Shown here piece by piece: positions 16,926 to 24,911 of a stretch of 30,172 bases of DNA. Both the position numbers and the translations under genes were made by a program. Location of the stretch: NCBI RefSeq assembly GCF_042434745.1, contig NZ_JBHLSS010000107.1; one strand, given 5' to 3'. Origin of the DNA: Azotobacter paspali. Its GTDB lineage: Bacteria > Pseudomonadota > Gammaproteobacteria > Pseudomonadales > Pseudomonadaceae. Within the stretch, counting starts at the first letter, position 1. Each line of letters begins with the position of its first letter. The notes beneath the pieces were generated by a model, which was not told where the DNA came from, ran no database searches, and worked only from the letters and a program-made list of their open reading frames with translations.

Positions 16926-17576
16926 TCAAACCCCGGCATCTGCCTCGCTCCCATCGTCCCCGGCCAGTCCCAGCCAGCGTGCCAGCACGTCGTGGGCCTC
17001 CTCGACCCCCTGGCGCTTGGGCGCCGAGAACAGTTGGATGCTCATGCCCTCGCCCCAGCCCTTGTGGATTTCCCGCCGGACCTTGAGCAGGGCGTTCTTC
17101 GCCGCGCCGAAGGCCAGCTTGTCAGCCTTGGTCAGCAGGATGTGCATGGGCATGCCACTGGCGTCGGCCCAGTCGAGCATCATCCGGTCAAAGTCGGTCA
17201 GCGGGTGGCGGATATCCATCAGTAGCACCACGCCGGCCAGGCTGCGACGGCTGCCTAGATAGGCCTCCAAATGGTGCTGCCAGTGCTGCTTGAGGGGGAT
17301 CGGCACCTTGGCATAGCCGTAGCCGGGCAAGTCGACCAGGCGACACCGGTCGTCGAGACGGAAAAAATTCAGCAACTGGGTACGACCCGGCGTCTTCGAG
17401 GTGCGCGCGAGGTTGGCGTGGGTCAGGGTATTCAGCGCACTGGACTTGCCGGCATTGGAGCGCCCGGCGAAGGCGACCTCGAGACCGTCGTCGACAGGGC
17501 ACTGGTCGACCCGGGCGGCGCTGAGCATGAAGGCGGCCTGCTGGCACAGGCCGAGAATCGGATTCTTGAAGGACAT
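16926..17576 (-). CDS. engB: Ribosome-biogenesis GTPase EngB (YihA/YsxC)
   Basis: 216 residues from the ATG at 17576, which gives the conserved start MSFKNPILGL; 15 further upstream codons are unlike the family. It carries the TrmE-Era-EngA-EngB GTPase motifs: G1 GRSNAGKSS (38-46), a G2 Thr in SKTPGRTQ, G3 DLPGYGYA, G4 TKADK and G5 near FSAPKRQG. EngB is an essential GTPase in late assembly of the 50S ribosomal subunit. It is convergent with zwf (14 bp between stops) and divergent from cytochrome c4. In many gammaproteobacteria it neighbours polA, which is not seen here. Confidence 0.96.
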   Translation of the reverse strand: MSFKNPILGLCQQAAFMLSAARVDQCPVDDGLEVAFAGRSNAGKSSALNTLTHANLARTSKTPGRTQLLNFFRLDDRCRLVDLPGYGYAKVPIPLKQHWQHHLEAYLGSRRSLAGVVLLMDIRHPLTDFDRMMLDWADASGMPMHILLTKADKLAFGAAKNALLKVRREIHKGWGEGMSIQLFSAPKRQGVEEAHDVLARWLGLAGDDGSEADAGV

Positions 17577-17952
17577 CGAGGAAGTTCCGCTGGGGTTGGC
17601 ACGCACAGACTGCGGCGCCATGTCATTTCTGTTTCGGGGTCATGAGTATATAATGCTGCGGATTTTGTGTGCGCTTTGCCCCTGCCCCTGGGTAAGTGTT
17701 CACGGGAACGGTTTAAGACTGACCGTACGTTGACCGCACGGTGTTTGTTCCCTGCGGAAGGCCCGCTCCAGATGCCTGTTGCCCACCGCAGTGCCGTGAT
17801 GCTGCCCTTGGCTGCCAACTGCCTAGTCGACTCTGGCCCGCAGGCGCGCATGGATGCATGGACAGCCACGCCGAAGCCGCCGGGAACTCCTCCACAGCCA
17901 GGCACATTGGTCGACAACAACACTTTTCTTGAGCCGTGATTTGGATTAGCTG
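17577..17952 (+). promoter_or_regulatory. 376-bp engB/cytochrome c4 intergenic region with a consensus -10 and long leader
   Basis: No gene is seen. A perfect TATAAT at 17649-17654 points away from engB, with only a weak -35 about 17 bp upstream; transcription would begin near 17661. That leaves about 290 nt before the cytochrome c4 ATG. The leader contains a small GTTC-ACGG-GAAC hairpin (start of the 17700 block) and a loose ACCGT/ACGGT stem, neither followed by a strong T-tract. It may be a long 5' UTR, a small RNA, or both. Confidence 0.4.
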
Positions 17953-18585
17953 ATGAACAAAGCACTCGTGACTCTGCTGTTAACCCTGGGGATCACCGGC
18001 CTTGCCCACGCCGCGGGAGACGCCGCCGCCGGGCAAAACAAGGCGGCCGTCTGCGGCGCCTGCCACGGCCCGGACGGCAACAGCGCGGCCCCCAACTTCC
18101 CGAAACTGGCCGGCCAGGGCGAGCGCTATCTGCTCAAGCAGATGCAGGATATCAAGGCCGGCACCAAGCCGGGCGCTCCCGAAGGCAGCGGTCGCAAGGT
18201 TCTGGAAATGACCGGCATGCTCGACAACTTCAGCGACCAGGATCTGGCCGACCTCGCCGCCTACTTCACCTCGCAGAAACCGACCATCGGCGCAGCCGAT
18301 CCGCAGTTGGTGAAAGCCGGTGAGACGCTCTACCGCGGCGGCAAGCTGGCCGAAGGCATGCCGGCCTGTACCGGTTGCCATTCGCCGAAAGGCGAGGGCA
18401 ACGCCCCGGCCGCCTATCCGCGCCTGAGCGGCCAGCATGCCCAGTACGTCGCCAAGCAGCTCACCGACTTCCGCGAAGGCGCGCGCACTAACGATGGCGA
18501 CAACATGATCATGCGCTCCATCGCCGCCAAGTTGAGCAACAAGGATATCGCTGCGATCTCCAGCTACATCCAGGGCCTGCACTGA
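17953..18585 (+). CDS. cc4: Cytochrome c4, periplasmic dihaem electron carrier
   Basis: 210 residues. A signal peptide of about 20 residues ends at AHA. Two homologous class-I cytochrome domains each carry one haem site: CGACH (34-38) and CTGCH (139-143). The Met ligand regions are EMTGML and NMIMRSIA. This two-domain pattern and length define cytochrome c4, which passes electrons to terminal oxidases, notably cbb3 type, in Pseudomonas and Azotobacter. It has a weak Shine-Dalgarno and ends at a strong terminator before dsbA, so it is monocistronic. Confidence 0.96.
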   Translation: MNKALVTLLLTLGITGLAHAAGDAAAGQNKAAVCGACHGPDGNSAAPNFPKLAGQGERYLLKQMQDIKAGTKPGAPEGSGRKVLEMTGMLDNFSDQDLADLAAYFTSQKPTIGAADPQLVKAGETLYRGGKLAEGMPACTGCHSPKGEGNAPAAYPRLSGQHAQYVAKQLTDFREGARTNDGDNMIMRSIAAKLSNKDIAAISSYIQGLH

Positions 18586-18606
18586 GTCCGGCTCGTCGGC
18601 GTTGCG

Positions 18607-18634
18607 AAAAGGGCGGCCGATAGCCGCCCTTTTT
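18607..18634. terminator. Intrinsic terminator of cytochrome c4
   Basis: GGGCGGC (18611-18617), loop CGATA, GCCGCCC (18623-18629), then T5. An A4 run precedes the stem, so it can also work on the opposite strand. Confidence 0.92.
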
Positions 18635-18735
18635 CATTGGTCCTCCCCTTACAATAGGTCCAGCCGCTTCGCCCCTACGGGCCGGAGACCGTCCCGTACC
18701 GAAAGCCCCTCCAGCAATGCAAGGAGTCGTCACGC

Positions 18736-19380
18736 ATGCGTAAACTGATCCTCGGCGCTATTCTCGCCGGCACCAGCCTGTTCGCCCTGGGTACTCAGGC
18801 GGAATCGCTCTCGCCTGCCGACATCAAGGTCGGTAAGCAGTATGTCGAGCTGCCGACCCATGTGCCGGTGGCACAGCCGGGCAAGATCGAGGTTGTGGAG
18901 CTGTTCTGGTATGGCTGTCCGCATTGCTATCAGTTCGAGCCGAGCATCAACGCCTGGGCCGGCAATCTGCCGGAAGACGTGAGCTTCCGGCGAGTCCCGG
19001 CCCTCTTCGGCGGCCTGTGGAACATCCATGGTCAGTTGTTTCTCACGCTGGAGGCGATGGGCGTCGAAACCAAGGTCCACACCGCGATCTTCGATGCCAT
19101 CCACAAGGACGGCAAAAAGCTGGCGACACCCGAGGAAATGGCCGAGTTCCTCGCCGGTCACGGTATCGACAAGGATGCCTTCCTCAAGACCTACGGCTCC
19201 TTCAACGTGAAGAGCCAGATGGAAAAGGCGAAGAAACTGGCGATCGCCTACCAGATCTCCGGCGTTCCGGTCATGGTCGTCAACGGCAAGTATCGCTTCG
19301 ATCTGGGCAGCGCTGGCGGCCCGGAGAACACCCTGCAAGTGGCCGACTACCTGATCGAACAGGAACGCAGCGGCCAGTGA
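18736..19380 (+). CDS. dsbA: Thiol:disulfide interchange protein DsbA
   Basis: 214 residues with a signal peptide ending at about TQA (22). The thioredoxin-fold redox motif is CPHC (61-64) in VELFWYGCPHCYQFEP, the DsbA-type dipeptide. The cis-proline loop is GVPVMVVNGKY. It introduces disulfide bonds into secreted and envelope proteins and is reoxidised by DsbB. AAGGAG precedes the ATG by 9 nt. It is followed after 18 bp by an EEP-family gene on the same strand, likely co-transcribed. Confidence 0.97.
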   Translation: MRKLILGAILAGTSLFALGTQAESLSPADIKVGKQYVELPTHVPVAQPGKIEVVELFWYGCPHCYQFEPSINAWAGNLPEDVSFRRVPALFGGLWNIHGQLFLTLEAMGVETKVHTAIFDAIHKDGKKLATPEEMAEFLAGHGIDKDAFLKTYGSFNVKSQMEKAKKLAIAYQISGVPVMVVNGKYRFDLGSAGGPENTLQVADYLIEQERSGQ

Positions 19381-19398
19381 TGACGGGCGGGAGGAGCC

Positions 19399-20259
19399 AT
19401 GCTGCGTCGACGTACGGTTGAACGCCAGGCCGCGGTGCGGCAACCGCGGACCAACCCGCAGTGCCACGATGCAAGCGAGTTGACTGGCGACGGTCGGCTG
19501 CGCTTGCTGAGTTTCAACATTCAGGTCGGTATCCGCACCGAGAATTACCGGCACTATCTGACCCGCAGTTGGCAACACCTGCTGCCACATGCCGGGCGCG
19601 CCGTGAATCTGCAGCGGATCGGCGCTCTGCTCGCCGACTTCGACCTGGTAGCCCTGCAGGAGGTCGACGGCGGCAGCCTGCGCTCCGACTATGTCAACCA
19701 GGTGGAACACCTCGCCCAGCTCGGCAACTTCCCCTACTGGTACCAGCAGCTCAACCGCAACCTCGGCCCGCTGGCCCAGCACAGCAACGGCCTGCTCAGC
19801 CGCCTACGGCCTTCCGGGCTGGAGGATCACCCATTGCCCGGCCCATCGGGACGCGGCGCGATACTCCTGCGGCTCGGCGAAGGAGCCGGTGCCTTGGCGG
19901 TGATCATGATGCATCTTGCCCTTGGCGCCCGGACGCGTACCCGCCAGCTCGCCTACATCCGCGAACTGGTCGGCGACTATCGCCACCTGGTACTGATGGG
20001 CGACATGAACACCCATGCCCGCGAACTGCTGGAATACTCGCCCCTGCGCGATCTCGGCCTGCTCGCCCCGCAGATCGAGGCGACCTTTCCCAGTTGGCGC
20101 CCCCAGCGCTGCATCGACCACATCCTGCTCAGCCCCAGCCTGACGCTGGAACGGGTACAGGTGCTGCCCCAACCAATCTCCGATCACCTGCCGGTAGCAG
20201 TGGAGATCCGCCTGCCCGAACACCGCGGGCACGGCACCCTGCCACTGCCCCGGTCCTGA
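19399..20259 (+). CDS. Endonuclease/exonuclease/phosphatase (EEP) family hydrolase
   Basis: 286 residues. The EEP fold landmarks are in order: LRLLSFNIQVG (metal-binding Asn), LVALQEVD (catalytic Glu), MHLALGAR, LMGDMNTH (Asp/Asn pair), then CIDHILLS and ISDHLPVAVEI (catalytic Asp-His). These are Mg-dependent phosphodiesterases; the target (nucleic acid, lipid or sugar phosphate) cannot be told from sequence. No signal peptide. GGGAGGAG sits just before the ATG. It follows dsbA by 18 bp, an arrangement I recall from Pseudomonas. Confidence 0.88.
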   Translation: MLRRRTVERQAAVRQPRTNPQCHDASELTGDGRLRLLSFNIQVGIRTENYRHYLTRSWQHLLPHAGRAVNLQRIGALLADFDLVALQEVDGGSLRSDYVNQVEHLAQLGNFPYWYQQLNRNLGPLAQHSNGLLSRLRPSGLEDHPLPGPSGRGAILLRLGEGAGALAVIMMHLALGARTRTRQLAYIRELVGDYRHLVLMGDMNTHARELLEYSPLRDLGLLAPQIEATFPSWRPQRCIDHILLSPSLTLERVQVLPQPISDHLPVAVEIRLPEHRGHGTLPLPRS

Positions 20260-20393
20260 GCGGATCGGCCTGGCGACCGACGCACAGGCGAAGGCAGCGA
20301 ATCGCCATGTTTTTGCAATAATTCACCGGTGCACAGGGCCCATATACCAGAGCTCACCGAACCTTCGATCCTTGCCGGAAACGCCCGAACTCC

Positions 20394-21170
20394 ATGAAGT
20401 CGCTTGCCCTTCTTTTGATCCTTGCCCTGCTGGCCGGCTGCGCCGCCGGCCCACGGATCGATACCCGCTACAGCTCGCGCGGCCAGGACAGCCGCGTCCA
20501 GTACATTGTTCTGCATTATACCTCGGAGGGTCTGCCAGGTTCGCTGCGCCAGCTCACCCAAGGCGAGGTCAGCAGCCACTATCTGATCGATGCCGAGCCC
20601 GCGACCATCTACCGTCTAGTGGAGGAGAACCGCCGCGCCTGGCATGCCGGAAACAGCCAGTGGCACGGCAGAACCTGGCTGAACGCCAGCAGCATTGGCA
20701 TCGAGCTGGTCAATCCCGGCTATCTGGACACGCCCAACGGGCGTCTTTGGTATCCCTACCCGGCGAAGCAGATCGATGCGCTGATCGTTCTCCTCAAGGA
20801 CATCGTCAAGCGTCACGCACTGGGACCGGAGGCGATAGTCGGCCACAGCGATATCGCCCCGCTGCGCAAGGTCGATCCGGGACCTCTGTTTCCGTGGAAG
20901 CGCCTGGCCGAGGCCGGACTCATCGTCTGGCCGGATGCGCGCCGGGTAGCCGAGCTGCAGACGCGCTACGCCATTCGCCTGCCGGATGTCGCCTGGTTCC
21001 AGGAACAGTTGGCCCGACACGGCTATGCCCTGGAACGGCATGGCGTGCTCGATGCCGCGACGCGGCGGGTCATTGCCGCATTCCAGATGAAATACCGGCC
21101 GGCCCGCTTCGATGGCGAGCCGGACGCCGAAACCGCGGCCCTGCTGGCCACCCTGAACGAAACGGGGTGA
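20394..21170 (+). CDS. ampDh2: N-acetylmuramoyl-L-alanine amidase, AmpDh2/AmiD-type lipoprotein
   Basis: 258 residues. A lipoprotein signal has lipobox LLAGC with Cys16, so it should be anchored in the envelope, unlike cytoplasmic AmpD. The amidase-2 domain (about 30-180) has IVLHYTS (first zinc His), SSHYLID, SIGIELVN and GHSDIAPLRKVDPG (second His and Asp ligands). A C-terminal peptidoglycan-binding domain (about 195-255: VAWFQEQLARHGY, RRVIAAFQMKYRP) follows. It cleaves the bond between N-acetylmuramic acid and L-alanine in periplasmic murein. Length matches P. aeruginosa AmpDh2 (about 259). Confidence 0.92.
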   Translation: MKSLALLLILALLAGCAAGPRIDTRYSSRGQDSRVQYIVLHYTSEGLPGSLRQLTQGEVSSHYLIDAEPATIYRLVEENRRAWHAGNSQWHGRTWLNASSIGIELVNPGYLDTPNGRLWYPYPAKQIDALIVLLKDIVKRHALGPEAIVGHSDIAPLRKVDPGPLFPWKRLAEAGLIVWPDARRVAELQTRYAIRLPDVAWFQEQLARHGYALERHGVLDAATRRVIAAFQMKYRPARFDGEPDAETAALLATLNETG

Positions 21171-21204
21171 GGAAAACGGGCGGCAGGCGACAGAGGCCTA
21201 TTAC

Positions 21205-21759
21205 TCAGGGCTCAACTCCTTCGAGGAGGCGACGCAAGGTGAAGGCACCGTGAAGCTCGCCAAGGGCGAAGCTTCGCGCCCGGTCCTGCGGATAACGCTC
21301 GTCCAGGATATCGAGCAGGGCCCTGTCGATGTTCTCACCATGACAGGCCAGGAAAAATTCCCCGATGGAAATGGCCTGCATGTAGCGATACTCGCCGTCG
21401 ACCACTTCAGCATGGCTCAGGCCGGCGGCGGGCTACCCTGCAGCGGCGGCTGCGGAAAAGCGCTTTAGACCCCGACGCTCCCAGGCATCCGGACGGTTAG
21501 CCGGATTGCGCACCTTGAGAGCGGTTCGCTCGGCCGTCCAGGGCTTTCGGCTGTGCTTCCCGGCGATGGCCGGTGCCTGGCTCTGGCAGGCTCGCATCGC
21601 GCTCTGCGGTCCGCCTTCGGCCAACGCCTGCCCGAGGGTATCCTGCAGCGCTTGGGCGAAGGGCGGTATCAGGGCACGCGCCTCGGCCTCGAATCCCTGT
21701 AGGCCAGCAAGCGAAACCCCACTGGCGAACAGCAGGGTCAGAGCGGCGGGAAAACGCAT
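21205..21759 (-). pseudogene. Tll0287-like (DUF3365) haem-domain protein broken by an in-frame amber codon
   Basis: Two minus-strand open stretches in one frame (21759 to 21433 and 21432 to 21205) read as one protein of about 184 residues interrupted by TAG at 21433-21435. The first part has a signal peptide (PAALTLLFASGVSLA) and the domain core CQSQAPAIAG, RTALKVRNPANRPDAWE. The second continues SHAEVVDGEYRYMQAI, then LACHG and ERYPQDRARSFALGELHGAF, the usual end of the family. The haem c motif normally CxxCH reads FLACH here, a TGC-to-TTC type change. Two independent lesions make a pseudogene likely. The start at 21759 has GGAAG upstream; another ATG lies at 21771. Confidence 0.8.
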
Positions 21760-21843
21760 GGCTACTTCCATATATGCTGACGGAAAAACATCAATGAAGA
21801 TGGAACGAAGGACTGCCGGCTTCCAAAGGCCTCATCCTCATGC

Positions 21844-21876
21844 TTGAAAACATTTTACAAATAAATATATTGTTTG
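21844..21876 (+). promoter_or_regulatory. Promoter overlapped by a palindromic operator before the YeeE-type operon
   Basis: TTGAAA (21844-21849), a 16-bp spacer and TATATT (21866-21871) form a good sigma-70 promoter. The -10 is embedded in CAAATAA-N5-TTGTTTG (21858-21876), a 7-5-7 inverted repeat with one mismatched pair. A repressor bound there would block RNA polymerase. Sulfide-handling operons of this type are often controlled by ArsR-family persulfide sensors (BigR/SqrR), but no regulator gene is in the window. Confidence 0.6.
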
Positions 21877-21905
21877 ACCAAGCGATCTTGCGAAGGAGCG
21901 ATGCG

Positions 21906-22340
21906 ATGCACATCGACTGGGCGCACTTCACCCCTTGGACGGCACTGGCCGGCGGTGCGCTGATCGGCCTTGCCACCACCCTGTTCGTGGTGCTGAACGG
22001 ACGAATCGCCGGGATCAGCGGCCTGCTCGGCAGCCTGCTGCAGCGTGACTCGGATGGCCGCGACGAAAAAGCGCTGTTTCTTCTCGGCCTGCTGGCGGCA
22101 CCACTGCTTTGGAGCCTGTTCGGCGCCCTGCCGAAGGCCGAATTCCGAACCGGCTGGTTCGGCCTGGCGATCGCAGGAGCGCTGGTCGGCTTCGGTAGCC
22201 GCTACGGTTCCGGCTGTACCAGCGGGCATGGTGTCTGCGGGATTTCTCGCCTGTCGCCACGCTCCATGGCCGCGACCCTGGTCTTCATGAGCGGCGGATT
22301 CGCTACTGTCTTCGTCCTGCGTCACCTATGGGGAGGTTGA
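21906..22340 (+). CDS. YeeE/YedE-family sulfur transporter, first half
   Basis: 145 residues from the ATG at 21906 (GGAG upstream; the longer frame to 21840 starts in the promoter and is rejected). About four membrane spans. The conserved cysteine-bearing signature is YGSGCTSGHGVCGISRLSPRS, typical of YeeE/YedE (TsuA-like) proteins, where conserved Cys residues relay thiosulfate or other sulfur compounds across the inner membrane. It is a half-size protein partnered with the next gene, as in the PmpA/PmpB pair of Xylella and relatives. GGGAGG at its end serves as the Shine-Dalgarno of that gene. Confidence 0.88.
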   Translation: MHIDWAHFTPWTALAGGALIGLATTLFVVLNGRIAGISGLLGSLLQRDSDGRDEKALFLLGLLAAPLLWSLFGALPKAEFRTGWFGLAIAGALVGFGSRYGSGCTSGHGVCGISRLSPRSMAATLVFMSGGFATVFVLRHLWGG

Positions 22341-22342
22341 AT

Positions 22343-22762
22343 ATGCGCAGACTGACCGCACTGCTCGCCGGACTGCTCTTCGGCATCGGCCTGTTGCTGG
22401 CCGGCATGAGCAATCCGGCCAAGGTACTGGGTTTTCTCGATCTGGCCGGCTCCTGGGACCCTTCGCTGGCATTGGTGATGGCTAGCGCCATCGGCGTCGC
22501 TCTGCTGCCTTTCGGCTGGGCCAAGCGCCAACAGCGCTCATTGTTGAACGCGCCCATGCAACTGCCGCAGAAACGCGGGCTGGACCACCGGCTGATCGGT
22601 GGCAGCCTGACGTTCGGCATCGGCTGGGGCATCGCCGGCGTCTGTCCGGGTCCGGCCTTGACCCTGCTATCCGGCGGTTACTGGCAGGGCCTGATCTTCG
22701 TGCTCGCCATGCTCGGCGGCATGGGACTGTTCAGCGTCTTGGAGGGTCGACGCAATTTTTGA
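22343..22762 (+). CDS. YeeE/YedE-family sulfur transporter, second half (PmpB-like)
   Basis: 139 residues, starting 2 bp after the previous stop. The ATG at 22343 is preferred over 22328 because GGGAGG is correctly spaced from it. Membrane segments include LTALLAGLLFGIGLLLAGM and LIFVLAMLGGMGLFSV. NPAKVLGFLDLAGSWDPSLA and GWGIAGVCPGPAL are the family blocks, the latter with the conserved Cys. With the preceding half it would form one transporter for reduced sulfur species. Direct translational coupling supports equal production of the two halves. Confidence 0.88.
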   Translation: MRRLTALLAGLLFGIGLLLAGMSNPAKVLGFLDLAGSWDPSLALVMASAIGVALLPFGWAKRQQRSLLNAPMQLPQKRGLDHRLIGGSLTFGIGWGIAGVCPGPALTLLSGGYWQGLIFVLAMLGGMGLFSVLEGRRNF

Positions 22763-22964
22763 CCATCGAACAGGAAGCCCGCGTACCCCACGCATGCTCG
22801 TCGACCTATCTTCGCCGGCAAGCAGCTTTCTTCAATATGCGCTCGACCTACACTGGATGGGCATCAGCAAGTGTGGAAAGCGCGGCCGACATCGGACGCG
22901 CCCTCCGCCAGGCTTTCGCATCGTGCCCCCCTTAATATGGATTTCTCTTGCCGAAGGACAGCCC

Positions 22965-23828
22965 ATGAACACCCGTGTAGAAGCCTTCTTCGATCCCGCC
23001 ACCTGCACATACAGCTATGTGGTGAGCGACCCGATCAGCCGGCAATGTGCCCTGATCGATGCCGTACTGGACTATGAGCCCGCCTCCGGGCACATCGACC
23101 ACGGTTCCGCCGACCGCCTGATTGCCCATGTCCGTACTCAGGAGCTGGAAGTGCGCTGGATTCTGGAAACCCATGTTCATGCCGACCACCTGAGCGCCGC
23201 CGCATACCTTAAGCGGCAGCTCGGTGGCAAACTCGGTATCGGCGAACACGTCACCCAGATCCAGAAAACCTTCGGCAAGCTGTTCAACGCCGGCGAGGAG
23301 TTCGCCCGCGACGGCAGCCAGTTCGACCACCTGTTCCACGACGACGAAAGGTTCCGGCTCGGCGACCTCCAGGTTCATGTCCTCCACACCCCCGGACATA
23401 CCCCGGCCTGCATCACCTACCTGATCGGCGATGCCGCTTTCGTCGGCGATACCCTGTTCATGCCCGACTATGGTACTGCCCGCTGTGATTTTCCCGGCGG
23501 AGACGCACGTACCCTGTATCGCTCGATCCAGCGGCTCTACCGGCTGCCGGACGAAACCCGGGTGTTCGTCTGCCACGATTACAAAGCGCCGGGACGTACC
23601 GAGTTTCTCCACGAAACCAGCATAAGCGAGGAGCGCCGGCACAACATTCATGTGCATCAGAACATCGACGAGGAAGTCTTCGTGGCGGTACGCAACGCGA
23701 AGGATGCGACTCTCGCCATGCCAGCCCTGATCCTTCCTGCCGTGCAGGTCAATATGCGCGCCGGAGAACTCCCACCGGCCGAGGACAACGGCATTCGCTA
23801 CCTGAGGATCCCGCTGAACGCACTCTGA
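22965..23828 (+). CDS. Metallo-beta-lactamase-fold hydrolase, persulfide dioxygenase (Blh/ETHE1)-like
   Basis: 287 residues from the ATG at 22965 (AAGGA 6 nt upstream; the 57-codon upstream extension lacks conservation). Metal ligands are in THVHADHLSAA, LHTPGHTPACITY, VGDTLF and VCHDY, the MBL arrangement of glyoxalase-II/ETHE1-like enzymes. MPDYGTARCDFPGGDA is typical of the Blh subgroup that oxidises glutathione persulfide to sulfite. It follows the two YeeE/YedE genes by 202 bp on the same strand, the order seen in BigR-controlled sulfide-detoxification operons. That supports a sulfur role, although the gap could hold its own promoter. Confidence 0.85.
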   Translation: MNTRVEAFFDPATCTYSYVVSDPISRQCALIDAVLDYEPASGHIDHGSADRLIAHVRTQELEVRWILETHVHADHLSAAAYLKRQLGGKLGIGEHVTQIQKTFGKLFNAGEEFARDGSQFDHLFHDDERFRLGDLQVHVLHTPGHTPACITYLIGDAAFVGDTLFMPDYGTARCDFPGGDARTLYRSIQRLYRLPDETRVFVCHDYKAPGRTEFLHETSISEERRHNIHVHQNIDEEVFVAVRNAKDATLAMPALILPAVQVNMRAGELPPAEDNGIRYLRIPLNAL

Positions 23829-23889
23829 GCCGGCTCTCGTCGTCGGGCCGCCGGATTTCCACGATGGTCAGGGGGAAAAGGAATCTGGA

Positions 23890-23906
23890 CGGCCAGAGAC
23901 TGGCCG
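23890..23906. terminator. Hairpin between convergent hydrolase and pagL genes
   Basis: CGGCCAG (23890-23896), loop AGA, CTGGCCG (23900-23906): a perfect 7-bp stem in the 129-bp gap between converging genes, without a T-run on either strand. Possibly a weak shared terminator. Confidence 0.35.
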
Positions 23907-23957
23907 CCCAGCTCGAACTCTGGCGCAGAGGGCGTAGAGCTCGAGCGCAACACCGAA

Positions 23958-24491
23958 TCAGAAGGCGTGGCTGTAATAAGCCGAGAAGGACTCGATGCCG
24001 TCGTTGGGCTGTTTGATGCCGGCGTTGGAGTAGTGAACCGCTCGGATGCCGACTTTTTGGCCACCCGCGAACTTGATACCGGCGCCGATGCGATCCTCGA
24101 AGTTGAAGGAGGAACCCAACTGCTGCTCGCCCACGCGGGTCTTGGAGAAGAAGGCAACGCCGACGCCGAGTTCGAGGAACGGGGTGACGCTGCTGAAGCC
24201 GCTGAACTCGTAGGTGAACACCGGGCTAAACGACAGCGAATGCGCACCCGCGTAGTTATCGTTGCCGGAGCCGCCCTCCCAGTAGGTATAACCGGCATCC
24301 CAGTAACCCGTCACATAACCCAGGTCACTCTTCCACCATTGCTTTTCCCAGGGCAGGCCCAAGCTGAGGCGATAGGTCATATCACTCTGACTGGTGACGC
24401 CGACCGCAGCACCTACCTCGACAGCCTGTGCCACCCCCGCCGAACCCAGAAGGAGAACGGCGACTGCGGGCAATGACAGATATTTTCGCAT
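23958..24491 (-). CDS. pagL: Lipid A 3-O-deacylase PagL
   Basis: 177 residues. The signal peptide ends at about AQA (23), followed by alternating hydrophobic strands of an eight-stranded outer-membrane beta-barrel and a C-terminal aromatic residue (YYSHAF) as needed for barrel insertion. The catalytic triad region HYSNAGIKQPNDGIE contains His153, Ser155 and Glu167, the PagL active site. It removes the 3-linked acyl chain from lipid A, which lowers LPS recognition and alters membrane properties. AGAGG precedes the ATG. It stands alone, and no PhoP box was recognised upstream. Confidence 0.93.
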   Translation of the reverse strand: MRKYLSLPAVAVLLLGSAGVAQAVEVGAAVGVTSQSDMTYRLSLGLPWEKQWWKSDLGYVTGYWDAGYTYWEGGSGNDNYAGAHSLSFSPVFTYEFSGFSSVTPFLELGVGVAFFSKTRVGEQQLGSSFNFEDRIGAGIKFAGGQKVGIRAVHYSNAGIKQPNDGIESFSAYYSHAF

Positions 24492-24710
24492 TGAAACATC
24501 CTCTATTTGTTAGCAAGTACGATTATGCAGAACTCCTGGAAAGTCCGGACCTGCCTGGCCGGACGCAAATCTCCCGTCAGGCGACGGGCAAAACGAGTCT
24601 CGCAGAAAAGGCACGCGAGCATTGCATGCGACATCCGCACACAATGCGGCGGCGAGAGTTTCGCACGATAATGGCTCGAACTTGAATATTTATTCTATTG
24701 GATCGGCTCT

Positions 24711-24911
24711 TCACGGAGTGGCCAGAGCTTTCTTGTATTTCTCGTATTTGTCCGGAGACAGAGCGCTTCGCCCCAGCATGCCCTGGGCGAACTCCTTGAT
24801 TTCGGCATCCGAATAGGCCCTGTGGGCTATCTGCGGCGGCGATCCACAGCCACTCAGCATGCACGGAACGAAGGCAAGCGCCATCCATAACGGAACGACC
24901 ACCGATTTCAT
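24711..24911 (-). CDS. Small lipoprotein, unknown function
   Basis: 66 residues from the ATG at 24911; the longer frame adds an Arg-rich leader that would spoil the signal peptide. The lipoprotein signal is clear: basic start, hydrophobic core, lipobox MLSGC with Cys22. The mature part of about 45 residues is hydrophilic (SDAEIKEFAQGML, SPDKYEKYKKAL) with no recognised domain. AGGTT lies upstream as a weak Shine-Dalgarno. Confidence 0.6.
   Translation of the reverse strand: MKSVVVPLWMALAFVPCMLSGCGSPPQIAHRAYSDAEIKEFAQGMLGRSALSPDKYEKYKKALATP

Noticed and set aside
17660..17950. GGA motifs in the engB/cc4 leader as evidence of an Rsm/Csr-sponge RNA
   Set aside because: The number of GGA triplets is about what GC-rich sequence gives by chance and they are not placed in hairpin loops; only the weaker small-RNA/leader hypothesis is kept.
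18730..19782. 350-codon minus-strand open frame over dsbA and the EEP gene
   Set aside because: It spans two genuine genes and their gap on the other strand, and has no motif or ribosome-binding site.
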